Below are positions 8,375 through 16,912 of a stretch of 64,000 nucleotides of DNA, in pieces; within the stretch, counting starts at the first letter, position 1; each line of letters opens with the position of its first letter. Under the pieces are notes generated by a model. That model worked only from the letters and a program-made list of their open reading frames with translations. It was not told the DNA's origin and did no database searches. The stretch comes from Methanobacteriota archaeon. Its GTDB lineage: Archaea > Halobacteriota > Methanomicrobia > Methanomicrobiales > Methanomicrobiaceae. Position numbers and translations under genes: made by a program. The DNA is taken from NCBI GenBank assembly GCA_016841665.1, contig JAENYT010000009.1, positions 1 through 64,000 on the forward strand, in the 5' to 3' direction.

Positions 8375-9175
8375 ATGCCCGAACTGCCTGATGTGGAATA
8401 CTTCCGAATCTATCTGGACGCCACCTCGCTGCACAAGACAATCGATACGGTCGACGTCAGGGCCCCGCGTATTCTCGAGGAGGTTACGGAAGCGCAGCTG
8501 CGATCGGTGCTCGCGGGGCGGTCGTTTCAATCCACGAGGCGGCACGGCAAGTACGTATGTGTGGAGATCGATGCGGGCGCAGAGAAGTGGCTGGTCATGC
8601 ACTTCGGGATGACGGGCAGGCTTGCGTATTTCAAGGATATCGGGGACGACCCGAAGCACGGCCGCCTCCTCATCGGGTTTGAAAACGGCTATTTTCTGGC
8701 GTTCGTCAACCAGCGGAAGTTCGGGCATATTGCAGTTGCCGGGAGCCCGGAGGCGTTTGCGGAGGCGAAGGGGCTCGGACCGGACGCGCTTTCGATTGGG
8801 CGGGAGGACTTCGTGGCCCGGCTCGGGAAACGGCGGGGGAGTGCCAAAACGACCCTCATGAACCAGAAAGTTCTTGCCGGCATCGGGAATATCTATGCAG
8901 ACGAGATACTCTTCCAGACAGGGGTGCACCCGAAAACGCCGGTGAACGCCCTGGATGAGGATATGCGGGAGAGGTTGCATTCGGTGATGGAAGACGTCCT
9001 GCACACCGCGATTGCCGTAATGCGGCGACATGAAGACTTCCCCGAGTCGTTTCTCATCCCCCAGCGGCATGAGGGGGGCGTCTGCCCCCTGGACGGAACG
9101 CCGCTTGAAACACTGGAATTATCCGGCCGTAAAGCCTACTTTTGCCCGGAGCACCAGAGCCATGAAGGAACATGA
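8375..9175 (+). CDS. mutM: Formamidopyrimidine-DNA glycosylase (Fpg/Nei family)
   Basis: A 266-aa bifunctional glycosylase/AP lyase that removes oxidised purines such as 8-oxoG and FapyG. After removal of Met, Pro1 and Glu2 of MPELPDVE form the catalytic end. The beta-hairpin lysine is in RRHGKYVCVEI, followed by MHFGMTGRL, and the helix-two-turn-helix motif reads KVLAGIGNIYADEILF. The C-terminal zinc finger is unusual: the ligand positions read CPLD...CPEH instead of the four cysteines common in Fpg. It overlaps the uracil-glycosylase gene by 14 bases, forming a two-gene base-excision-repair unit. Confidence 0.92.
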   Translation: MPELPDVEYFRIYLDATSLHKTIDTVDVRAPRILEEVTEAQLRSVLAGRSFQSTRRHGKYVCVEIDAGAEKWLVMHFGMTGRLAYFKDIGDDPKHGRLLIGFENGYFLAFVNQRKFGHIAVAGSPEAFAEAKGLGPDALSIGREDFVARLGKRRGSAKTTLMNQKVLAGIGNIYADEILFQTGVHPKTPVNALDEDMRERLHSVMEDVLHTAIAVMRRHEDFPESFLIPQRHEGGVCPLDGTPLETLELSGRKAYFCPEHQSHEGT

Positions 9176-9746
9176 ACTGCAGCACATGGACGAGGAGATC
9201 AGGGAGTGCATAGCATGCCCTCTTTCGGACTCCAGGGATGGTGCGGTGCCCGGTGAGGGGCCGGAGGACGCCCGCGTGGTCTTTATCGGCGAGGCGCCGG
9301 GCAGGCAGGAAGAAAAAGAGGGCCGCCCCTTCGTGGGCCGCGCGGGGTCGATTCTCAACGAACTCCTCTCCTCGATCGATCTTGCACGGGATGAGGTGTA
9401 TATTACCAATGTCGTCAAGTGCCGCCCTCCCGATAACCGCGATCCCACCGTCGAAGAGATCGCGGAGTGCCGGGAATATCTCGACCGGGAGATCGACCGC
9501 ATCGCCCCGGCGGTGATCGTGACCCTCGGCCGGTTTGCCATGCAGGCCATGTTCAGGCGCTACGGCATTGAGGCGGGATCCATCGGGGAGGAGCGGGGCA
9601 CGATCCACCGGGTGGAGAGGGACGGTCGAACCCTGACCCTCATTCCCGTGTACCACCCTGCGGCGGCCATCTACGACCCGAAAAAGAAAGACGTCCTCCT
9701 CGAGGATTTCCGCACCCTGCGCAGGATCCTCGACGAAGAACGCTGA
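9162..9746 (+). CDS. udg: Type-4 uracil-DNA glycosylase (4Fe-4S)
   Basis: A 194-aa family-4 UDG that excises uracil from DNA. The iron-sulfur cysteines are in CIACPLS near residue 14 and in NVVKCRPP and AECREY further on. Motif 1 reads GEAPGRQEEKEGRPFVGRAG and the catalytic motif is VYHPAAAIY near the C-terminus. The ATG at 9162 lies inside the end of the fpg gene; a longer frame from 9030 would run through fpg and is rejected. Length and motifs are typical of archaeal UDGa. Confidence 0.93.
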   Translation: MKEHELQHMDEEIRECIACPLSDSRDGAVPGEGPEDARVVFIGEAPGRQEEKEGRPFVGRAGSILNELLSSIDLARDEVYITNVVKCRPPDNRDPTVEEIAECREYLDREIDRIAPAVIVTLGRFAMQAMFRRYGIEAGSIGEERGTIHRVERDGRTLTLIPVYHPAAAIYDPKKKDVLLEDFRTLRRILDEER

Positions 9747-9789
9747 ACACCGACGCAGGTGTTTCCTTGATGCATCCCCTCCTGCCGCC

Positions 9790-9830
9790 AGATATATGGT
9801 CTTTGAAACACGTGAAATCACAGATTTCAC
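9790..9830 (+). promoter_or_regulatory. TATA box and perfect inverted repeat before the CBS gene
   Basis: GATATATGG (9791-9799) looks like a TATA box. About 20 bases downstream sits GTGAAATC-ACA-GATTTCAC (9812-9830), a perfect 8-3-8 inverted repeat overlapping the expected transcription start. That position is the usual place for an archaeal repressor operator. The only gene it can serve is the CBS-domain gene at 9895. Confidence 0.5.
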
Positions 9831-9894
9831 TGACAGGAAAATATGAAGTATTTTCCGTGCGATGAGGATATCAGAGAGAGGTACGGAGTGGAGT

Positions 9895-10350
9895 ATGGCA
9901 GAGCCGCAACTCGAGGAAATTCGCATCGTTGAAATCCTGCATACCGATTTCACGAGCATGCATCCGGATACGCCGATAGCCGATATTTTTCAGTCATTTG
10001 CCCGTCGCGGGTGCAGGGATATCATCGTCTGCGACGAGGCAGGGAAGTTTTTGGGGATCATCACCGAACTGGACCTCCTTGGTGCCATTAGCCCCGGGGT
10101 GGGCGTACGAAGCCGCAGAAAGATGGGCTGCCTTGAATGCATCATCAAAAGCGGTGCGAAATCGGCGGGCGAGGTGATGTCCCGCGAGCATATCACCGTC
10201 CCGCATTCGGCCTCGGTCGCCCAGGCCATGGTCGCCATGGAGAAGTATCGCCATCCCGACGTGATCGTGGTCGATGATGAGGGAGTGGCGGTGGGCATCG
10301 TGGAAATGTGCGACATCATTGCGTTTCTCATACGGAATGATGCGCTTTAA
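9895..10350 (+). CDS. CBS-domain pair protein
   Basis: A 151-aa protein made of two CBS domains. The first spans about residues 15-65 (HPDTPIADIFQSFARRGCRDIIVCD...GIITELDLL) and the second about 90-145 (VMSREHITVPHSASVAQAM...DVIVVDDEGVAVGIVEMCDIIAF). Such modules bind adenine nucleotides and act as energy or signal sensors. There is no other domain, so the partner is unknown; the convergent neighbour is a cation antiporter, a frequent CBS partner in other organisms. The ATG at 9895 follows CGGAGTGG; an upstream ATG at 9862 has no binding site. Confidence 0.82.
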   Translation: MAEPQLEEIRIVEILHTDFTSMHPDTPIADIFQSFARRGCRDIIVCDEAGKFLGIITELDLLGAISPGVGVRSRRKMGCLECIIKSGAKSAGEVMSREHITVPHSASVAQAMVAMEKYRHPDVIVVDDEGVAVGIVEMCDIIAFLIRNDAL

Positions 10351-11510
10351 GCACCCTTGTCAATGGTCGGGACGACGGAGAATCCCTTTTTCATGAGGAG
10401 GGGAGTGGCGAGGATGGTCACGATCACCATTGCCGTCACCGCCGAGAAGAGCTCAACACCGATCAACCCGGCGATCAGGGCCACTCTGGCGACCACCAGA
10501 GCGATTTCCGCACGCGGGACTATCCCGATCCCGATGAGAAACGCCTCGTTGCGGCTGATGAATGGAATAGAGCCCAGAAACCCGCCCAGAATTTTTGCTG
10601 CCACTGCGATGATGATGATGGGCAGAAAAAAGGGGGAGAGTAAGGTTTCTGCGCTGAAACTGAAGAGCAGGCCGATCGATGCGAAAAAAAACGTGACAAA
10701 GAAGCCGAATCCGAAGTCCATCAGGCTGTCGAAGAGCATGCGGTCGCGCCGGATCCCCTCCCCGAGCACCAGCCCGGCAAGAAATGCACCGATTGCATAG
10801 TGCATTCCTGCAAAATGGGAGAGGAACGCGCTGCCGAGGGCGAGGATGATCGCCACGGAGTAGACCATTTCGTGGGTCTCGGTCTTCCTTGCAAGGCTGA
10901 AGAACCAGCGAAGGATTCGGGGGCCGATTGAAATGAAGAAGGCGAGAAAGAGGATGCCCCCTATGACGCTGAAGAGCACCGCATTGAGTGTGACCTCACC
11001 CTGTACGGTCACGGCGGAGAGGACGCCTAGCAGAAATACGCCAATGATGTCGTCAAGGACAGCCGCACTGACGATGGTGATGCCGACTGCGGAGTTCAGC
11101 TGTTTCAGATCGATGAGCATCCGTATGGAAATACCGATGGAGGTGATGGAGAGGGCGATGGCGATAAACAATGTCTCCGGAAAGGAGAGGTTGAGAAGCA
11201 TTCCCAGAAGAATGCCCCCGGCAAAAGGAACCACCACGCCCATGATCGCGGTAGAAACCGCGATGTTTCTCTTTTCGAGAAATGCACGCGGGTTCATCTC
11301 CGCCCCGCTCAAAAAAAGCAGGGTAACCACGCCGATGTCCGAGAATACCTCCAGCGTGGGATTCGGGGCGACAAGGGAGAGAAGGGAAGGCCCCAGCACG
11401 ATACCGGCAAGGATCTCCCCGATCAGCGAGGGGTACCCGCGCCGCTCCAGAATCTCCCCGAAGAGTTTTGCCGCGATGAGCAGCAGGAGAATCTGGAGGA
11501 GGATGTCCAT
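10347..11510 (-). CDS. Kef/NapA-type cation:proton antiporter (CPA2 family)
   Basis: A 387-aa membrane protein with about twelve hydrophobic segments. It contains LGEILAGIVLGPSLL in helix 2, FLSGAEMNPRAF, and SAAVLDDIIGVFLLGVL, whose DD pair corresponds to the ion-binding aspartates of the CPA2 family. HYAIGAFLAGLVLGEG and a final IGIVPRAEIALVVARVAL with the conserved arginine complete the fold. It lacks the cytoplasmic RCK (TrkA-N) domain of true KefB/C, so it is closer to NapA/GerN-type Na+/H+ antiporters. It converges on the CBS gene (stop codons overlap by four bases). Confidence 0.88.
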   Translation of the reverse strand: MDILLQILLLLIAAKLFGEILERRGYPSLIGEILAGIVLGPSLLSLVAPNPTLEVFSDIGVVTLLFLSGAEMNPRAFLEKRNIAVSTAIMGVVVPFAGGILLGMLLNLSFPETLFIAIALSITSIGISIRMLIDLKQLNSAVGITIVSAAVLDDIIGVFLLGVLSAVTVQGEVTLNAVLFSVIGGILFLAFFISIGPRILRWFFSLARKTETHEMVYSVAIILALGSAFLSHFAGMHYAIGAFLAGLVLGEGIRRDRMLFDSLMDFGFGFFVTFFFASIGLLFSFSAETLLSPFFLPIIIIAVAAKILGGFLGSIPFISRNEAFLIGIGIVPRAEIALVVARVALIAGLIGVELFSAVTAMVIVTILATPLLMKKGFSVVPTIDKGA

Positions 11511-11667
11511 GAGAGGGAATATCTGCGTCCTCTGATAAAATCCTGTCCCTTTGCAGGGCGAAAAATTGAGGGGTTCCTGAAAAGGGGGGCGATATGGTGT
11601 GTTTCTGCCCTCTGGATTTATCCATGATGCATGCCCATACCATGAATGAACGGTCAGGCAGCGTGCG

Positions 11668-13866
11668 GTGGTTTCGGTGGTGGAGAAACACAGGGAATTG
11701 GCCCGGGTCTATGAGGACATACGGCGGGGAAGGTGGGGGTCGTCGATCCGCGGCCTCATCGCAGCGGCCGGAGGGGCGGGGTTCCCGCTCGATCTCGAGG
11801 AGCTGCGGGTCTTTGCCGAAAGGATCGGGGAGAGGCGCTATGCGATATGCCCCGACTGGATCGTGTCGTGTATCGCGCTGGTGGGCAGGGGGTATCCCCA
11901 TGCCTCCCTCCTCGACCCGCAGGCAGGGCTCGGCTCGCTGGCAGCTCCCCTTGCCCGCAAGCTGCATGCGAAGCGCGTGGTGGCCGTCTGCCGGAGGAGC
12001 GAGGAGTACCGGGTTGCACCGCTCCTGAACACCGATGCGGGGATTGAGTGGGTGCAATCGGATCCGGTCCGCTACCTTGAGGAGATCGATGAGCAGTTCG
12101 ACCTCATCGCCACCTGCCTCGCCCCCTGCGATCCCGGGGCCGACGATGTGCTCTCCGCCGCAATCGCCCACCTGCGCGATGAAGGGACTGCGGTTGTACT
12201 CCTCGAGGAGGAACCGGAGATCCGTGCGATCGCCGACCGCCTCGCCCGCCTGAAGCTGCACGTCGATTCCCTTCTCTCCATTCCGGGGGGGCTGGTGGTC
12301 ATCGCCAGAAAACGCCCCGCAGATCGCCTCTTCGTCGGGGAGATGGGCCCGGACCAGAGCTCCCAGGACATCCTGGCCAAGAACATCCTGCTGCGGCGGT
12401 CCGGCAAGGCCCCTGAACTGGGCGTCCTCCTCGATGCCCCGACCGATCAGGGGGTGCGGGAGGTGATCCTGCAACAGAGCATCGAGGAGCGTGGCCGCGA
12501 CGGGGGGTTCGAAGTGGTGGCCTTCCGGTCGATCGCCCGCGAGATGCATGCCTATACGCCGGATGCCGGCTTTCCCGCCCGGGAAGACGCGGTGTACCTC
12601 CCCCGCGCGGCCGCGCTCCCGGTGGTGCGTTCGGTGCACGAGACGGCAGTGCCGGAGAGGTACGTGCAGGTGGTGCTTGACCCGGCTGTCTCTGCCGCGT
12701 ACGTCGCCCGGTTCTTCACCACTCCGCTCGGCGACGATCTGCTGCGGCTCTATGAACTGGCCTCAGTCCGACGCAGCTATCTTGCGATGCTCGCCGACGC
12801 ACCGTTCCTCCTCCCCCCGCCGGACGTGCGGAAAAGGGTGCTGGAGGTTGCCGTATCGCTGCAGCAGGCCAGATCGAGGCTCGATTCCCTTGATGCAGAC
12901 CTGTGGACGCACCCGTTCGCCGCAGAATCGATCGGAAAAGAGATCGCCGGGTGGGTCCGTGAGGATGAGTTCGAGCGGTGGATGGAATCGTTGCCGTTCC
13001 CCATCGCCTCGATTCTGTGGGCGTATCGCGCGGAGACCAGCGACGAGCACTGCGTGGACCATCTGTTCAACCTGTTCGAGGCACTGGGCGAGTTTATCGC
13101 CCTCCTTATGCTCTCCGCGCTCGGGCCGCTCTGCGTGGAGCGGGGCGTGGACCTCCTCGAGGATAACCCCTACTTCAGGGATTCGTACCGGTACGCAACC
13201 TTCAGGGCCTGGAATGTGCTGGGGAGGCGCCTCGCCCACCACACGCGAAGCCTGCTGAGCCGTCCGGCCACCCGATCGGTCTGCCTTGCACAGTTCGGCA
13301 ACCCGGACCTTGCGTTCCTCGATATGATCGCAAGCAAACGCCTCTTCGCGGTGCTCGACGAAGCGGCGGACCTTCGCAACCTCTGGAAGGCCCATGGAGG
13401 CTCCGTCGGGCCCGGAGAGCATACAGGACGCCGGAAGGCACTGGAAGACTGCCTGCAGCGTGTACAGGCGATCATCGGCGAGCGCTTCGACACCGTGCAG
13501 CTGCTCGCACCGGAGACGAGCAGTTACCACGAGGGCATCTTTTGCTATGACGCGCAGTCGCTCACCGGTTCGCGCATGACCTTCCGGCGGGTGAAGGTGG
13601 AGACGGCAGTCCCGATGGATTCCCGCAAGATCTATCTCCTGAGCAAGGGCCAGAAAAAACCGGTGGAAATCCTTCCGCTGCTCAAAATCATGGAGGTGCC
13701 GGAGGTCCCTGCCCGGGCATGCTACTTCTACAACAGGATCGAGGGAGAGCAGGTCAGGTGGATATCCTACCATTTCGAGGGTGAGGCTGAGGTGCTCAGG
13801 CCGGACGGGGAAGTGATCGACGTGCTCTCCTCGCTCGGCCTCATCGAGCAGGAGAGGGAGGGGTGA
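11668..13866 (+). CDS. Large methyltransferase-like protein without a catalytic NPPY motif
   Basis: A 732-aa protein I cannot assign to a named function. Residues about 70-215 look like a class-I AdoMet methyltransferase fold of the N6-adenine DNA methylase type: LLDPQAGLGSLAAPLARKL resembles motif I. Where (D/N)PP(Y/F) is expected, the sequence reads DLIATCLAPCDPG. Residues about 325-375 (YVARFFTTPLGDDLLRLYELAS) resemble the HsdS/N6-MTase segment following the catalytic domain. The C-terminal 350 residues are mostly helical and unrecognised. The start is GTG with no strong binding site. It overlaps ogg (GTGA), so the two are co-translated. Confidence 0.6.
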   Translation: MVSVVEKHRELARVYEDIRRGRWGSSIRGLIAAAGGAGFPLDLEELRVFAERIGERRYAICPDWIVSCIALVGRGYPHASLLDPQAGLGSLAAPLARKLHAKRVVAVCRRSEEYRVAPLLNTDAGIEWVQSDPVRYLEEIDEQFDLIATCLAPCDPGADDVLSAAIAHLRDEGTAVVLLEEEPEIRAIADRLARLKLHVDSLLSIPGGLVVIARKRPADRLFVGEMGPDQSSQDILAKNILLRRSGKAPELGVLLDAPTDQGVREVILQQSIEERGRDGGFEVVAFRSIAREMHAYTPDAGFPAREDAVYLPRAAALPVVRSVHETAVPERYVQVVLDPAVSAAYVARFFTTPLGDDLLRLYELASVRRSYLAMLADAPFLLPPPDVRKRVLEVAVSLQQARSRLDSLDADLWTHPFAAESIGKEIAGWVREDEFERWMESLPFPIASILWAYRAETSDEHCVDHLFNLFEALGEFIALLMLSALGPLCVERGVDLLEDNPYFRDSYRYATFRAWNVLGRRLAHHTRSLLSRPATRSVCLAQFGNPDLAFLDMIASKRLFAVLDEAADLRNLWKAHGGSVGPGEHTGRRKALEDCLQRVQAIIGERFDTVQLLAPETSSYHEGIFCYDAQSLTGSRMTFRRVKVETAVPMDSRKIYLLSKGQKKPVEILPLLKIMEVPEVPARACYFYNRIEGEQVRWISYHFEGEAEVLRPDGEVIDVLSSLGLIEQEREG

Positions 13867-14729
13867 TCCCGGTGCTGCAGATCACGATCTCCGATACCCG
13901 CCCGTTCGATCTCGCCTGCACCCTTGACTGCGGGCAGCTCTTCCGGTGGCGCAGGCAGGAGGGTGCGTGGGTGGGGGTGGTCGGCGATGCGGTGATCGCC
14001 GTCCGGCAGGAGGGATCCACCCTCTGCGTTGCCGGGGCGGAAGAGCGGTGCATCGAGCACTACTTCCAGCTCGACCTCGATCTCCCTGCCATCCTCGCCT
14101 CCATTGACCGTGATCCCCTCATCCACGCCGCCATCGTGCGGCACCGCGGTCTGCGGCTCGTCAGGCAGGACCCCTGGGAATGCCTGATATCGTACATCTG
14201 CGCCCAGAACGCCAGCATTCCCTTTATCCGGTGCATGATCGAGAATATGGCCCGGTGCTATGGCGTGCCGCTCTCCTCCCCGTGGGGGACCTATTATGCC
14301 TTCCCTCCTCCAGAGGTTCTCGCATCCCTGGAGGTGGACGATCTCCGGCGCTGCTCCCTCGGGTATCGGTCAGGGTACGTGCTCGATGCCGCACGAAGGG
14401 TGTGCGAGGATCCCGGGTGGGCCGGGCGTATCGATGCGCTTTCGTTTGAGCAGGGGAGGCGTGAACTGATGGCATTCCGGGGGGTGGGCCGGAAGGTGGC
14501 CGACTGCATCCTCCTCTTCGCCTTCCAGAAATTCGATTCATTTCCGGTGGACGTGTGGATGCGCAGGGTGATACGCGAGCACTACCTCCCCTGCGAGGGG
14601 CCTGACCGGGGCATGAGCTGCCGGGAGTATGATGCGATCGCCGGGTTTGCACGGGAATATTTCGGTGAATATGCCGGGTATGCCCAGGAATATCTGTTTG
14701 CGGACATAAGGGCGGGCCAGAAAAGGTGA
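13863..14729 (+). CDS. ogg: 8-oxoguanine DNA glycosylase (Ogg1 type)
   Basis: A 288-aa HhH-GPD glycosylase that removes 8-oxoguanine and nicks the strand. The N-terminal domain opens with FDLACTLDCGQLFRWRRQ, typical of Ogg1. The helix-hairpin-helix reads MAFRGVGRKVADCILLFAF with the catalytic lysine, and the essential aspartate is in FPVDVWMRR. GTG is the start, overlapping the TGA of the methyltransferase-like gene. The final stop is seven bases from that of the convergent AHCY gene. With Fpg, UDG and endonuclease IV in the same window, the cell has a full set for oxidised and deaminated bases. Confidence 0.93.
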   Translation: MIPVLQITISDTRPFDLACTLDCGQLFRWRRQEGAWVGVVGDAVIAVRQEGSTLCVAGAEERCIEHYFQLDLDLPAILASIDRDPLIHAAIVRHRGLRLVRQDPWECLISYICAQNASIPFIRCMIENMARCYGVPLSSPWGTYYAFPPPEVLASLEVDDLRRCSLGYRSGYVLDAARRVCEDPGWAGRIDALSFEQGRRELMAFRGVGRKVADCILLFAFQKFDSFPVDVWMRRVIREHYLPCEGPDRGMSCREYDAIAGFAREYFGEYAGYAQEYLFADIRAGQKR

Positions 14730-14735
14730 GTGTGA

Positions 14736-15962
14736 TCAGGTGCCGATGTCCCAGCTGCTCATATAGCGCACCTGTTCGTCGGTGAGCACGTCGATGGTGA
14801 TGCCCAGCGAGCTGAGTTTGAGGTTGGCGACCCGCTCGTCGATTTCGGCCGGCACCTCATATACGCCTCCCTCGAGGCTGCTGCCGCGGTGGGCGATATA
14901 TGCGGTGCAGAGCGCCTGCAGGGCGAAGGAGAGGTCCATGACTTCGATGGGGTGGCCCATGCCCTTGGGGGTGGCGAGGTTGACCAGCCGTCCCTCGGCG
15001 AGCACGTGGACGGCCTTGCCATCGATCAGGTAGGTCCTGATACCCTCCCGATCTTCGGTCGCCTCCGCGTGGCCTTCCAGCCAGTCAATGTCGATCTCCA
15101 CGTTGAAATGGCCGGCATTTGCCAGGATTGCGCCGCGTTTCATCTTCGGGAAGTGGCGCCCGGTGATAACTGAGGTGTTGCCGGTGGTGGTGATGAAGAT
15201 GTCGCCGCAGCTTGCGGCCTCGTCCATGCTCATCACTTCGTAGCCGTCCATGTGCGCCTGGAGCGCCCGCCGCGGGTCGACCTCGGTCACGATCACTCTC
15301 GCCCCGAGGCCGTGGACCTTCTTTGCGAGGCCGTTGCCGCAGTACCCGTAGCCCGCCACCACCACGTGTTTTCCGGCGATGAGGGCGTTGGTGGTCGCCA
15401 TAATTGCGGAAAGCGCGCTCTCCCCCGTCCCGTGCACATTGTCGAAGAATCGTTTCATGGGGGTGTCGTTGACCGCAATCACCGGGAAGCGGAGTACTCC
15501 CTCCTCCGCCATCGCCCTGAGGCGGTGGATCCCGGTGGTGGTCTCCTCGCAGCCCCCGATGACGGAATCGAGCAGTTCCCGGCGCGTGGTGTGGAGGCGG
15601 TGGATGAGGTCCATACCGTCGTCGATGGTGATGGAGGGCGAGGCGTCGAGCACCCGGTCGATGGCCGCGTAGTATTCTTCCACGCCCACGCCACGTTTGG
15701 CATAGCAGGTGACGCCGTCCACCCGATTGAGCGCCTCCGCCACGTCGTCCTGTGTACTCAGCGGATTGCACCCCGTGATGTGCACCTCCGCTCCGGCAGC
15801 AGCAAGCGTCTCGGCCAGCACGGCGGTCTTGGCCTCCACATGCAGGGCCATGCCCACCGTCAAGCCCGAGAGCGGCTGCTCCTCCTGAAATGTGCGGCGT
15901 ATTTCAGCCAGGACCGGCATGTACTGCCGAGCCCACCGTATCTTTAATTCGCCTGATTTCAC
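14736..15962 (-). CDS. ahcY: S-adenosylhomocysteine (S-inosylhomocysteine) hydrolase
   Basis: A 408-aa NAD-dependent hydrolase that clears the by-product of AdoMet-dependent methylation. It has the family's [16 protein letters not shown], the Rossmann NAD site [39 protein letters not shown] and the C-terminal AEIDERVA. In methanogens the family member tested biochemically prefers S-inosylhomocysteine; which substrate is used here cannot be read from the sequence. The GTG at 15962 ([16 protein letters not shown]) is chosen because AAAGGTGAT lies 8 bases upstream and homology starts there; the open frame to 16112 would add 50 residues unlike the family. Confidence 0.92.
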   Translation of the reverse strand: MKSGELKIRWARQYMPVLAEIRRTFQEEQPLSGLTVGMALHVEAKTAVLAETLAAAGAEVHITGCNPLSTQDDVAEALNRVDGVTCYAKRGVGVEEYYAAIDRVLDASPSITIDDGMDLIHRLHTTRRELLDSVIGGCEETTTGIHRLRAMAEEGVLRFPVIAVNDTPMKRFFDNVHGTGESALSAIMATTNALIAGKHVVVAGYGYCGNGLAKKVHGLGARVIVTEVDPRRALQAHMDGYEVMSMDEAASCGDIFITTTGNTSVITGRHFPKMKRGAILANAGHFNVEIDIDWLEGHAEATEDREGIRTYLIDGKAVHVLAEGRLVNLATPKGMGHPIEVMDLSFALQALCTAYIAHRGSSLEGGVYEVPAEIDERVANLKLSSLGITIDVLTDEQVRYMSSWDIGT

Positions 15963-16105
15963 TGAAAAATCACCTTTGCATATCGTGTGATGGGGTTTTT
16001 CTCGAATGCACACATATTGCATGGGAATACTAGTAGTCTTTTGCCATTCTCTGTCGGCCCCATCGCAATGCTCATGTGGGTGCGTTCCCCATGTAGCATA
16101 TAACC

Positions 16106-16912
16106 ATGACACTCACCAAACGCATTATTCCCTGCCTCGACCTCAAGGACGGCAGGGTGGTCAAGGGAACCCATTTCGTCGATCTCCGCGACGCCGGAGA
16201 CCCGGTGGAGCTCGCCCAGCGCTACAACGAGCAGGGGGCCGATGAGGTCGTCTTTCTGGATATCACCGCCTCCAAAGAGCAGCGGGGTGCGATCATCGAG
16301 GTAATCCAGCGCGCCGCGGACCAGCTCTTTCTGCCCCTCACGGTGGGCGGCGGCATTCGCTCGCTGGAGAACATGCAGCAGCTCCTCCGTGCGGGTGCGG
16401 ACAAGGTGAGCATCAACACCAGTGCGGTCAAGGATCCCGCCCTCATCAGCCGCGGTGCGGAGACCTTCGGGACCCAGTGCATCACGGTCGCCGTCGATGT
16501 GCGGCGCAATTTCGCTATGCGGGAGGATGTCACGCCGATTGCGCTGCCCGACGGCCGGACATGCTGGTACGAGGTGGTGATCTACGGCGGGAGCCACCCC
16601 ACCGGAATCGATGCCATCCAGTGGGTGAAAGAGGCCGAACGCCGCGGTGCAGGGGAGATCCTGCTCACCAGCATGGAGACCGACGGGACGAAGGACGGGT
16701 TCGATATCCCCATCACCGCCGCCGTCTCCGATGCTGTCGGGATCCCGGTGATCGCAAGCGGCGGCGTCGGCACGCTCGAGCACTTCTATGAAGGATTTGT
16801 TGAGGGGAAGGCGGATGCCTGCCTTGCGGCAAGCGTCTTCCATTTCGGCGAGTTTACCGTAAAAGAGGTTAAGGAGTATCTCGCCGCGAAGGGGATTGCA
16901 GTACGGCTCTGA
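16106..16912 (+). CDS. hisF: Imidazole glycerol phosphate synthase cyclase subunit HisF
   Basis: A 268-aa (beta/alpha)8 barrel. With HisH it turns PRFAR and glutamine-derived ammonia into imidazole glycerol phosphate and AICAR. The first strand reads [18 protein letters not shown] with catalytic Asp11, and the second catalytic aspartate is in ITVAVDVRR (about 130). The phosphate loops GGGIRSLE and [12 protein letters not shown] are both present. It stands apart from other his genes. Its last 44 bases overlap the 3' end of pheT on the opposite strand. Confidence 0.95.
   Translation: MTLTKRIIPCLDLKDGRVVKGTHFVDLRDAGDPVELAQRYNEQGADEVVFLDITASKEQRGAIIEVIQRAADQLFLPLTVGGGIRSLENMQQLLRAGADKVSINTSAVKDPALISRGAETFGTQCITVAVDVRRNFAMREDVTPIALPDGRTCWYEVVIYGGSHPTGIDAIQWVKEAERRGAGEILLTSMETDGTKDGFDIPITAAVSDAVGIPVIASGGVGTLEHFYEGFVEGKADACLAASVFHFGEFTVKEVKEYLAAKGIAVRL

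Noticed and set aside
11053-12639. A 528-codon minus-strand frame across the Kef gene start and the 732-aa gene
   Set aside because: It overlaps two supported genes, lacks motifs and has atypical composition.
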